From PSRI01 sp041484195 (GTDB lineage Bacteria; Bacteroidota; Bacteroidia; Chitinophagales; Chitinophagaceae), in assembly GCA_041484195.1 (NCBI GenBank), contig JBGPHC010000009.1, positions 62,001 through 126,000 of the forward strand: DNA of 64,000 nucleotides, given 5' to 3'. The position numbers and the translations under genes were made by a program. Positions within the stretch are counted from its first letter, which is position 1. Each line of letters opens with the position of its first letter. Shown here one piece after another: positions 17,269-24,488 of the stretch. The notes below the pieces were generated by a model. It had not been told where the DNA came from. It worked only from the letters and a program-made list of their open reading frames with translations, and made no database searches.

Positions 17269-18309
17269 ATGTCTCAAGACAAACCACCTGTTAATATGGC
17301 TACCCCGCCTCCCGATACAATACTCATGCGCATGCTAATTGGGGGAACGATTCAACAATGCATTAGTGTTGTCGCCAGGTTGGGCATAGCCGATTTGCTT
17401 GCAAAGAAACCACAAACCGCCACTGCGCTGGCCACGGCAACAAAAACAAACGAAGATGCCCTGTACCGGGTACTGCGTATGCTGGCAAGTATCGGTATTT
17501 TTTCAGAAAACAGCAGAAAGGAATTTGCACACACGGAACTCTCCACTCTGCTCAGAACCGACGCTCCCAATTCACTTCATGGTTATGCCGTAATGATGAG
17601 TGAATATTGGCATTGGCAGAACTGGGGCCAACTCATGTACTCAGTCAGAACAGGCAAGACCGCCCAGGAAAAAGTTCATGGTATGGGTAGCTTCGAATAT
17701 TTTAAACAAAATCCAGAAGCCGCTGAAATTTTTAACCGGGCCATGACCAGTCTGTCGAAGTCCGATGTTTCGCCCATAGTAAATGCATATGATTTTTCAA
17801 GCGCCAAAAAAATCGTTGACATAGCCGGAGGACAAGGCTTTTTATTGGCTGGTGTATTGAAAGCCAATCCCAAGGCTGAAGGCATATTGTTCGACCTGCC
17901 ATATACAATAGAACAAGCGCGGCCTGTTTTGGAAAAAGAAGGTGTAGCGGGCCGGGTAGAACTTTTGTCTGGAGATTTCTTTGAGTCGATACCCGCCGGA
18001 GCGGACTACTATATGATGAAGCACATCATTCACGATTGGGATGACGAGCGCTGTGTCAAAATCCTCGAAAACATAAGGAATTCCATGGCTAAGAATGGGA
18101 AACTCCTGATCCTGGAAATGGTGATTCCCGATGGCAATGAACCAAGTCCATCAAAATTCCTCGACCTCCAAATGCTTGTCACTACAGGTGGAAGGGAAAG
18201 GACCAAAGAGGAGTTCCAAAAGTTGCTTGAATCCGCAGGTTTCAAACTCTCCAGGATAGTGTCCACGCTTTCGCCGATGAATGTGATCGAGGCCACGATG
18301 CATGATTGA
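17269..18309 (+). CDS. SAM-dependent O-methyltransferase (acetylserotonin/hydroxyneurosporene OMT type)
   Basis: The 346-residue protein follows the two-domain OMT plan. The N-terminal helical dimerisation and winged-helix domain covers about residues 10-110 (VVARLGIADLLAKKPQTATALA, DALYRVLRMLASIGIF). The Rossmann-like catalytic domain has SAM motif I VDIAGGQGFLL near 181, DLPYTIEQA for the ribose contact, and MMKHIIHDWDDERCVKIL near 253 with the catalytic-base-type His. Length and motifs are normal. Such enzymes methylate hydroxyls of aromatic or polyketide-like molecules; the substrate is not given by context. Confidence 0.9.
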   Translation: MSQDKPPVNMATPPPDTILMRMLIGGTIQQCISVVARLGIADLLAKKPQTATALATATKTNEDALYRVLRMLASIGIFSENSRKEFAHTELSTLLRTDAPNSLHGYAVMMSEYWHWQNWGQLMYSVRTGKTAQEKVHGMGSFEYFKQNPEAAEIFNRAMTSLSKSDVSPIVNAYDFSSAKKIVDIAGGQGFLLAGVLKANPKAEGILFDLPYTIEQARPVLEKEGVAGRVELLSGDFFESIPAGADYYMMKHIIHDWDDERCVKILENIRNSMAKNGKLLILEMVIPDGNEPSPSKFLDLQMLVTTGGRERTKEEFQKLLESAGFKLSRIVSTLSPMNVIEATMHD

Positions 18310-18438
18310 AAATGGGAATATTGATTGCATTTGCATTGGAAAATCAGGTTTCTCTTGTTCTTATCTTTTCAGCAACATTCCATAAATTCATCTTCCAATC
18401 TTTTTCTGAGATTTCACTGAAATGAATTGATCCAGCCA

Positions 18439-19506
18439 ATGACATTATCTGAAATAGCCAGGCAAAGACTCATAAATCAACAGATTGCCTCAACCAGTTT
18501 TAAAAGTCCGGTTGAATTGGTTGCCTGGCTTGGCGCTGTTCAGGCACAGGAATACAATCAGGCGAAATGGGGACTGGGCTTAAGATTGCCGCATGTGAAA
18601 GACCACCACATTGAAAATGATTTTGAGCAAGCGCTCATTTTAAGAACCCATTTACTTAGACCTACCTGGCATTTTGTTGCCGCTGAAGACCTGCGTTGGA
18701 TGCTGATGCTGACGGCTCCCCGCATCAAAATGGCTGCTTCATACATGCATCACAAGCTTGAACTGGAAAAAAAGATCTTCACCCGCTGCAATCATATTCT
18801 TGCCAAATCCCTTCAGGGACATAGACAACTTACAAGAAATGAAATCAAGGAAGAATTTGGAAAGAAGAAGATTGTGATTGACGGTACACGACTTGGCCAT
18901 ATCATGATGCAGGCTGAACTTGAAGGGATTATTTGCAGTGGCGCGAGAAAAGGAAATCAATTCACTTATGCCCTGTTGGAGGAGAGGGTGCCACCATTCG
19001 CAAAAAAAACCAGGGAAGAAGCCCTGGCCGAACTGACGAGAAGGTATTTTATGAGCAGGGGTCCTGCAACTTTAAGAGATTATTCAACCTGGTCCATGCT
19101 CACCATGCCCGATTGCAAAAATGGCCTTGCAATGGTCAGGAACCAATTCAGTCAGCAGAAATTTGGACCTGACACATACTATTTTTATTCACTCAAAGCA
19201 TTTGGCAAGAAGCAATTTCAGGCTATTCACCTGTTACCAATATATGATGAATTCATCATGGGCTATAAAGACAGGAATGCAATCATGGAATTCAGAAACA
19301 GACTAAAACCCGGACAGGCGTTTCGTTTCGACAATACCATTATTTATGAAGGCCAAATTATCGGATCCTGGAGACGGGTCATCAATACAAAATCAATAGA
19401 TATTCAATATGAATTCCTTCAGCCTCCAAACAAGAAACAGGGTTTCCTATTCAGGAAGGCCTTAGAACGATATAGCGAATTTTCCGGTCTCCCGGTAAAG
19501 ATTTGA
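18439..19506 (+). CDS. AlkZ-family winged-helix DNA-binding protein (putative DNA glycosylase)
   Basis: From ATG 18439 the protein has 355 residues; an in-frame TTG at 18427 would add four. It belongs to the 'winged helix DNA-binding domain' family that includes AlkZ and YcaQ. Gln35 and Gln37 in AVQAQEYNQAKWGLGLR form the QxQ motif required for glycosylase activity in that family. THLLRPTWHFVAAEDLRWML and the tandem winged-helix pattern (LTRNEIKEEF, SRGPATLRDYSTWS) agree. Known members remove bulky N-alkyl adducts or unhook DNA crosslinks. In antibiotic producers they give self-resistance; here no biosynthetic cluster is evident, so general repair is likelier. Confidence 0.85.
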   Translation: MTLSEIARQRLINQQIASTSFKSPVELVAWLGAVQAQEYNQAKWGLGLRLPHVKDHHIENDFEQALILRTHLLRPTWHFVAAEDLRWMLMLTAPRIKMAASYMHHKLELEKKIFTRCNHILAKSLQGHRQLTRNEIKEEFGKKKIVIDGTRLGHIMMQAELEGIICSGARKGNQFTYALLEERVPPFAKKTREEALAELTRRYFMSRGPATLRDYSTWSMLTMPDCKNGLAMVRNQFSQQKFGPDTYYFYSLKAFGKKQFQAIHLLPIYDEFIMGYKDRNAIMEFRNRLKPGQAFRFDNTIIYEGQIIGSWRRVINTKSIDIQYEFLQPPNKKQGFLFRKALERYSEFSGLPVKI

Positions 19507-19727
19507 GTTTCATGGGAGGCGGAAAATATTGGCCCAAGTTCAGCATTTTATAAGAGGCAGGGCTTCCATTTTCTGGTTTGTACGCATCTTCTATCATAAA
19601 ACAAATAAATTCAATTTGGGTCAGAATGGCTTTGATTTATTTAATAACTCGAGCACTCATGCATTGATCTTTAGGCAAACTCTGGCACTGAAATTGAGCT
19701 CAGAAGGTCCGGCAAAAATGAATAGAA

Positions 19728-20108
19728 ATGGAAAATGAAAATCAAAACTTATTACAAGGCATTGACACAGTAATAATCCGCGTGAGTGATATTGAAAATT
19801 CAAAGAATTGGTATCAAACTAAATTGCGTTTGGTTTCTATATGGGAGGACCCGAAAACCAAACTTGTGGTATTGGATAGCAAAGGACCGACAAGCCTAAC
19901 GCTTTGGCAGGCTAATAAAAAAATTACAGTTGACAAGGAAACTGGCTCTTATCCAATCTTCAAAACACCCGACGCTGCTATGCTAAGAAATGAATTTCAA
20001 AACAATGGTATTGAAGTTGGAGAACTGATCCATGATGATATTGTGATGTATTTTTTCTTTTTCGATCCGGATGGGAATATACTTGAAGCCTGCCAGGTTC
20101 ATGATTAA
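19728..20108 (+). CDS. VOC family protein
   Basis: The 126-residue protein has the VOC fold: GIDTVIIRVSDIENSKNWYQTKL opens with the usual 'SDxxxSxxWY' phrase, WEDPKTKLVVLDS and TSLTLWQANK form the middle strands, and YFFFFDPDGNILEACQVHD is the standard last strand, with the C-terminal Glu metal-ligand position filled by E in ILEACQ. It is a likely metal-dependent lyase, isomerase or dioxygenase-like protein with unknown substrate. It precedes the cupin gene at 20,302, echoing the pair at 6.0-7.1 kb. Confidence 0.88.
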   Translation: MENENQNLLQGIDTVIIRVSDIENSKNWYQTKLRLVSIWEDPKTKLVVLDSKGPTSLTLWQANKKITVDKETGSYPIFKTPDAAMLRNEFQNNGIEVGELIHDDIVMYFFFFDPDGNILEACQVHD

Positions 20109-20301
20109 TTTGTCCCTACTTAAAGGCAATTAGGGCAAATCCTTATAGAATATTCGGGTTTTATTTTTATATTTAGTTCCGGATGTTATCTGATTCCTGT
20201 TTCGCGTCAACTGATCCGGATTTCTCTCATTAGGGCCGATAAGCTCCCGATTTGCCATGACTATTTGAACCCTTCTATTCAACAGTTTAAAAATATTTTT
20301 T

Positions 20302-20847
20302 ATGAAGCGTCGTCTATTCCTCCATTTCCCGTTGGTTGCCGCTTCTTTAACTCTTAAAGCCCAAAATAAAATTGAAGACCGGCCGAACAAACCATTTAAA
20401 GTAGAAGCAGGAAAAGATCGATTTGACTCGGAAATTGCATTTATGGGCGGCAGTTTTGATTTGAAAGTTTCAGCAAAAGATACTGACGGAGATTTATGTG
20501 TATATGATACTATTCGCACCAGGAAAGGCGGCCCTCCCCTACATCTGCATCATTCGCAGGATGAATGGTTCAATGTTATTTATGGTGAATTCTTGTTCAA
20601 AATAGGTGAAGAGATTTTTCATCTAAAGGCGGGTGATTCTATTTTTGGGCCACGTAAAATTCCGCACGCTTTTGCAAATGTAAGTGAAGGCGATGCGAGG
20701 CTCATGATCACATATCAGCCGGCGGGTACCATGGAGGGTTTCTTTAATGAAGCCAGCCAGAATCCGAATATGACACATGAGGAATCGCAGATTCTTCATC
20801 GTAAACATGGATTGGAAGTGGTGGGCCCACCACTCAAAGTGGACTAA
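20302..20847 (+). CDS. Exported cupin-domain protein
   Basis: The 181-residue protein begins with an export signal (MKRRLFLHFPLVAASLTLKAQ). The double-Arg start hints at a Tat-like route, but the motif is incomplete. The cupin core reads PPLHLHHSQDEWFNVIYGEFLFKIGE (His and Glu ligands of motif 1) and SIFGPRKIPHAFANV (His of motif 2). The tail (ITYQPAGTMEGFFNEASQ) parallels that of the cupin at 6487 (QYSPAGFEEYF), so they are likely paralogues. Metal-binding periplasmic cupins of this size have varied, mostly unknown roles. VOC genes lie on both sides. Confidence 0.85.
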   Translation: MKRRLFLHFPLVAASLTLKAQNKIEDRPNKPFKVEAGKDRFDSEIAFMGGSFDLKVSAKDTDGDLCVYDTIRTRKGGPPLHLHHSQDEWFNVIYGEFLFKIGEEIFHLKAGDSIFGPRKIPHAFANVSEGDARLMITYQPAGTMEGFFNEASQNPNMTHEESQILHRKHGLEVVGPPLKVD

Positions 20848-20891
20848 GACATTGTCCGAGGTCCTCGCTGGATAATGAAAATATTTATATC

Positions 20892-21272
20892 ATGGAAGAT
20901 AATCAGCATCCTACATTCGGGAACGGGAAAATCTGTTATATAGAGATTCCCGCAACGGACATCAAAGTGTCTGTTTCATTTTACGAAAAAGTTTTTGGCT
21001 GGAAGATCAGGAAGCATGGTGACGGCAGTATTGCCTTTGACGACGCGGTGGGAGAAGTGAGTGGCACCTGGGTCACCGGCCGCAAGCCCTCAACGGAACC
21101 CGGCTTACTGATCTCCATAATGGTTGACAGTGTCGCCGCTACCGTTGACGCAATCACTGCCCATGGAGGCAGGATCGTGCAACCCATCGGAATGGATGCA
21201 CCGGAGATTACTGCAAGATTCAGCGATCCGGCCGGGAATGTCCTTTCTCTCTATCAACATCACAGCCACTAG
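20892..21272 (+). CDS. VOC family protein
   Basis: The 126-residue protein begins after a short polar N-terminus with GKICYIEIPATDIKVSVSFYEKVFGWKIRKHGDGSIAF, the classic opening of CFP30/YdeI-type VOC proteins. It ends with ITARFSDPAGNVLSLYQHH, the common 'FxDPxGNxxxLYQ' ending. The central VDSVAATVDAITAHGGRIVQPIGM is the second-module helix and strand. Substrate unknown. It follows the cupin gene by 44 bases and could share its transcript. Confidence 0.9.
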   Translation: MEDNQHPTFGNGKICYIEIPATDIKVSVSFYEKVFGWKIRKHGDGSIAFDDAVGEVSGTWVTGRKPSTEPGLLISIMVDSVAATVDAITAHGGRIVQPIGMDAPEITARFSDPAGNVLSLYQHHSH

Positions 21273-21293
21273 TAAAATTTCTGGGAAAGGCCA

Positions 21294-22301
21294 TTATAAC
21301 AAGCCTTTTTGTACCAGCCATTCCGCAATCTGTACAGCGTTTGTGGCGGCCCCTTTGCGGAGGTTATCACTCACCACCCACATGTTGAGGGTCTTTGGCT
21401 GAGACTCGTCACGCCTTAGCCTTCCCACAAAAACCTCATCCCTTTCATGAGCATGAATCGGCATCGGGTATTTAGCATTGGAAGGATCATCCTCAACCAC
21501 TACCCCCGGAGCTTTTTGCAGTATTTCTCTTACATCATCCAGGTCATATTCCTTCTCGAATTCCACATTCACGCTTTCACTATGACCGCCGATGACCGGA
21601 ACCCGCACGGTAGTGGAGGTGATGCGAATGCTATCGTCCCTCATGATCTTGCGCGTTTCATTCACCATCTTCATTTCTTCCTTCGTGTAGCCGTTATCAA
21701 GAAATACATCAATATGTGGCAATACATTCAGGTCGATGGGATATTTATAAGCCATTGGATATTCTTCCTTCACGGCCTGCACAGCATTGTTGCGTTCTCC
21801 CATCAATTGACTCACTGCTTTTACGCCGGTACCGGTCACGCTTTGATAGGTGCTCACGACGATCCTTTTGATTCCGTATTTTTTGTGGAGGGGATTCAAA
21901 GCTACCACCATCTGGATCGTGGAGCAGTTTGGGTTTGCGATGATCTTGTCCGCCGCCGTCAGTACGTCCGCGTTGATCTCGGGCACTATGAGCTTCTTGG
22001 CAGGGTCCATCCTCCAGGCGGATGAATTATCAATCACCGTAATGCCCGCTTCCGCAAATTTGGGAGCCCATTCCAGCGAAGTGCTGCCACCTGCTGAGAA
22101 TAAGGCCACAGCCGGCCTGGCCGCAATTGCGTCGGCGGCGCTCACAACCTTGTATTTCTTTCCCTTAAATAATACCTCCTTGCCCACAGATCTTTCAGAT
22201 GCTACCGGGATCAATTCGGTAACCGGAAAATTTCTTTCCGCCAATACCTGTAACATTTTGGAGCCGACCAATCCTGTAGCTCCCACTACTGCGACTTTCA
22301 T
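21294..22301 (-). CDS. asd: Aspartate-semialdehyde dehydrogenase
   Basis: The 335-residue enzyme reduces aspartyl-4-phosphate to aspartate-4-semialdehyde with NADPH, the shared branch step to lysine/diaminopimelate, threonine, methionine and isoleucine. It has the NADP motif VAVVGATGLVGSKM at the N-terminus, the catalytic cysteine in IANPNCSTIQMVVAL (Cys126) and the substrate/catalytic region VRVPVIGGHSESVNVEF near residue 245. Length and motifs are normal for the bacterial type. It stands alone; no aspartokinase or thr gene is in the window. Upstream on the same strand are a promoter, a short Lys/Thr-rich leader and an intrinsic terminator, which together suggest attenuation. Confidence 0.97.
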   Translation of the reverse strand: MKVAVVGATGLVGSKMLQVLAERNFPVTELIPVASERSVGKEVLFKGKKYKVVSAADAIAARPAVALFSAGGSTSLEWAPKFAEAGITVIDNSSAWRMDPAKKLIVPEINADVLTAADKIIANPNCSTIQMVVALNPLHKKYGIKRIVVSTYQSVTGTGVKAVSQLMGERNNAVQAVKEEYPMAYKYPIDLNVLPHIDVFLDNGYTKEEMKMVNETRKIMRDDSIRITSTTVRVPVIGGHSESVNVEFEKEYDLDDVREILQKAPGVVVEDDPSNAKYPMPIHAHERDEVFVGRLRRDESQPKTLNMWVVSDNLRKGAATNAVQIAEWLVQKGLL

Positions 22302-22336
22302 TGATTATCTGTTTATATATTTGATGTCTTGCAACT

Positions 22337-22363
22337 AAAAGGCCTTCCCGGTTTAGGAAGGCC
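22337..22363 (-). terminator. Intrinsic terminator (attenuator) in the asd leader
   Basis: On the minus strand, GGCCTTCC, a 7-base loop and GGAAGGCC form a perfect 8-bp GC-rich stem followed directly by TTTT. It lies 30 bases after the leader-peptide stop and about 36 bases before the asd start, so it would end transcription before asd. A GGAAG at the leader end (plus-strand 22398-22402) can pair with the CTTCC of the left arm, offering a weak antiterminator. Confidence 0.8.
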
Positions 22364-22392
22364 TCAGATATGTTGTAACACACATACACTCT

Positions 22393-22455
22393 TTAAGCTT
22401 CCCCCTGCGAGAACTGTTTCTTAGTGAGCTTTGTATGTTTCTTTATCATGGTCAT
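22393..22455 (-). CDS. Putative asd leader peptide (20 codons, aspartate-family residues)
   Basis: This short frame lies between the promoter and the attenuator hairpin. It has 20 codons: five Lys, three Thr, two Met and one Ile, so 11 of 20 residues are end products of the pathway that asd feeds (core: MIKKHTKLTKKQF). A second ATG two codons in is also possible. Such a peptide would stall ribosomes when charged Lys or Thr tRNA is short, as in thr, his and trp leader peptides of other bacteria. Its role here is inferred from composition and position. It would be translated almost from the mRNA 5' end. Confidence 0.7.
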   Translation of the reverse strand: MTMIKKHTKLTKKQFSQGEA

Positions 22456-22463
22456 TGCGGCAA

Positions 22464-22495
22464 CAAAAATAGCTTGCAGTCGCAACCTATCCAAA
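22464..22495 (-). promoter_or_regulatory. Bacteroidota-type promoter of the asd leader
   Basis: On the minus strand TTTG (22492-22495) is followed after exactly 20 bases by TATTTTTG (22464-22471). This matches the Bacteroidota housekeeping consensus TTTG-N19-21-TAnnTTTG in full. Transcription would begin around 22457-22459, only a few bases before the leader-peptide ATG. Confidence 0.75.
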
Positions 22496-22612
22496 AAAAA
22501 TATTGAAATACGGTTCATGGGGATCAAGTCCAATCCGATCAGGTAAAAAAACCCTTTGAATTTGAGATTCCTCACCAGGATAATATGAAGCTGGATATTA
22601 ATTTTACCCTTG

Positions 22613-24325
22613 ATGAAATATTTTCTGTCCGGGATCATGATTTTGGGTTTTTTGGAAGGGATGGGACAGTCGGCACCGCGTTATGCTATTGTCATCAACG
22701 AGATCATGGCTGATCCTTCACCGCCGGTCGCCCTGCCCAATGCCGAATTCCTGGAACTAAAGAATATTTCTTCCATTCCTTATAACCTCAACGGTTATAC
22801 GGTCAGTGACGGCACATCCGTGGCCAGGATTGGCCTCGATTATATATTAAAACCCGACAGTCTTGTCGTACTCTGCGCCACGGGGGCCTATCCGTCTATT
22901 TCGAAATTCGGGTCCGCCATAGCCGTATCCAATTTCCCCTCACTTGACAACGAAGGGGATTTGATTTTCCTGAACTCGCCCGATGGATCCGTTATCCATG
23001 CCATTGAATATAATAAAAGCTGGTACGGAAATGAATTGAAGGGTGATGGCGGATGGAGCCTGGAGATGATCGATGGCCATGCTCCCTGTGCCGGCATTTC
23101 CAATTGGAAGGCAAGTATTGACAATAAAGGTGGAACGCCCGGACAGGAAAATTCCGTGAATGGAAACCTTTTAGACGAGCAGGGGCCAGCCCTAATCAAG
23201 GCATTCGCTCCAGACAGCGTGCATGTGATTCTTTATTTTGATGAGCCACTCGACAGTGCGGCATCAGTAAATGTCACTGCCTATTCCATGAACAATGGGG
23301 TAGGAAATCCATTACGCATAAGCGCAATAGGTCCTTTATTTAATGACGAATTGCTGGAATGGCAGACGGTATTAAAGCCCGACATTATTTATACTATAAC
23401 AGTGAACGGAGTGAATGATTGTGCAGGTAATTCCATCGGAGCCCTGAATTCCTGCCGCGTGGGCCTCGCAAGCCAGGCAGACAGCTTCGATTTGGTGGTG
23501 AATGAAATTCTCTTTAATCCAAGATTCGATGGACTCGACTATGTAGAGATTTATAACCGGGGCCATCATCCTGTTAATCTGAAAGGCTGCAGTATCGCGA
23601 ACAGGAATAGCCTGGGAGTCATCAGTTCGATCAGGCCCCTATCCGCTGATGACCGATTATTTTTCCCGGGTGATTACCTCGTATTGACTGAAAGCCGGCG
23701 TGTCCTGGAGCAACAATATCAACTCGGGGACCCTGTCACTTGCAAAGAAATAAGTTCCATGCCTTCCTTCCCCGACGATAAGGGCACGGTTGTATTGCTC
23801 AATGAACAGGGGGAAGTCATTGATGAATTGAGCTACAATGAAAAATGGCATTTCCCGCTTATCAGCAACCGGGAAGGGATTTCCCTGGAAAGAATTGACT
23901 ATAACAATCCCACCCAGGATCCTGGCAACTGGCATTCGGCAGCCAGCGATGCCGGATATGGAACACCTGGCCGCCAAAATTCTCAATTCCGGCAGGATTC
24001 CCCCGTGAAGAAAGAAATCAACATCAGTCCTGAAATATTTTCGCCTGATAATGACGGTTATGATGATTTCCTAATCATCCGCTATCGTTTTCCTGAACCA
24101 GGATATACATGTAATATCAGGATCTTCGACGCCAATGGCCGGCTGGTACGTAGCTTAGTGCGGAACGGGTTTTGCGGAACAGAGGGTTATTATCGCTGGG
24201 ATGGCCTCGATGAATTCCAGCAAAAATTGAACCTGGGGATCTATATTATCTTATCGGATATTTTTGACCTGAAGGGAAAGACAAAAAAATTCAAACAAGA
24301 AGTTGTGCTTGCCAGGAAATATTGA
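22613..24325 (+). CDS. Exported lamin-tail-domain protein with C-terminal FlgD/CHU_C-like domain
   Basis: The protein has 570 residues from ATG 22613, with a signal peptide (MKYFLSGIMILGFLEGMGQ). Two lamin-tail (LTD) domains follow: residues about 26-150 (IVINEIMADPSPP, NAEFLELKNIS, LNGYTVSDG) and about 295-420 (LVVNEILFNPRFDGLDYVEIYN). An Ig-like stretch lies between them (SVHVILYFDEPLDSAASVN). The C-terminus (EIFSPDNDGYDDFLIIRY, VRSLVRNGFCGTEGYYRWDG) is the FlgD-Ig/gliding-motility-type end domain common in surface proteins of this phylum. It is probably secreted or outer-membrane-attached. LTD domains are structural or binding modules; no enzyme site is seen. Confidence 0.88.
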   Translation: MKYFLSGIMILGFLEGMGQSAPRYAIVINEIMADPSPPVALPNAEFLELKNISSIPYNLNGYTVSDGTSVARIGLDYILKPDSLVVLCATGAYPSISKFGSAIAVSNFPSLDNEGDLIFLNSPDGSVIHAIEYNKSWYGNELKGDGGWSLEMIDGHAPCAGISNWKASIDNKGGTPGQENSVNGNLLDEQGPALIKAFAPDSVHVILYFDEPLDSAASVNVTAYSMNNGVGNPLRISAIGPLFNDELLEWQTVLKPDIIYTITVNGVNDCAGNSIGALNSCRVGLASQADSFDLVVNEILFNPRFDGLDYVEIYNRGHHPVNLKGCSIANRNSLGVISSIRPLSADDRLFFPGDYLVLTESRRVLEQQYQLGDPVTCKEISSMPSFPDDKGTVVLLNEQGEVIDELSYNEKWHFPLISNREGISLERIDYNNPTQDPGNWHSAASDAGYGTPGRQNSQFRQDSPVKKEINISPEIFSPDNDGYDDFLIIRYRFPEPGYTCNIRIFDANGRLVRSLVRNGFCGTEGYYRWDGLDEFQQKLNLGIYIILSDIFDLKGKTKKFKQEVVLARKY

Positions 24326-24488
24326 GTGGTATGAACGAAGGGTCTTGTGGAACGGGCTCTCAATAAAATAGCCCTGCCTTGCCGAAACAATTTGCTTGCA
24401 CCCAAAGATGAGCGGGCATTGCCCAAAGACCTATCGGTACTTTGAAATGAATCTTGGTTGATAGCCCTTAATATCTATTGAATGCTTC

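Noticed and set aside
19529..19738. A 69-codon frame between the AlkZ-like and VOC genes
   Set aside because: It starts at a non-ATG codon, overlaps the VOC gene start and looks random.
20817..20834. An 18-bp perfect palindrome around GGGCCC at the end of the second cupin gene
   Set aside because: It lies within coding sequence (Val-Val-Gly-Pro-Pro codons), with no T tract; likely a codon coincidence.
21447..22338. Long plus-strand open frames opposite asd (192 and 162 codons)
   Set aside because: They lie wholly antisense to a certain gene, resemble no protein family and follow from the codon pattern of asd.
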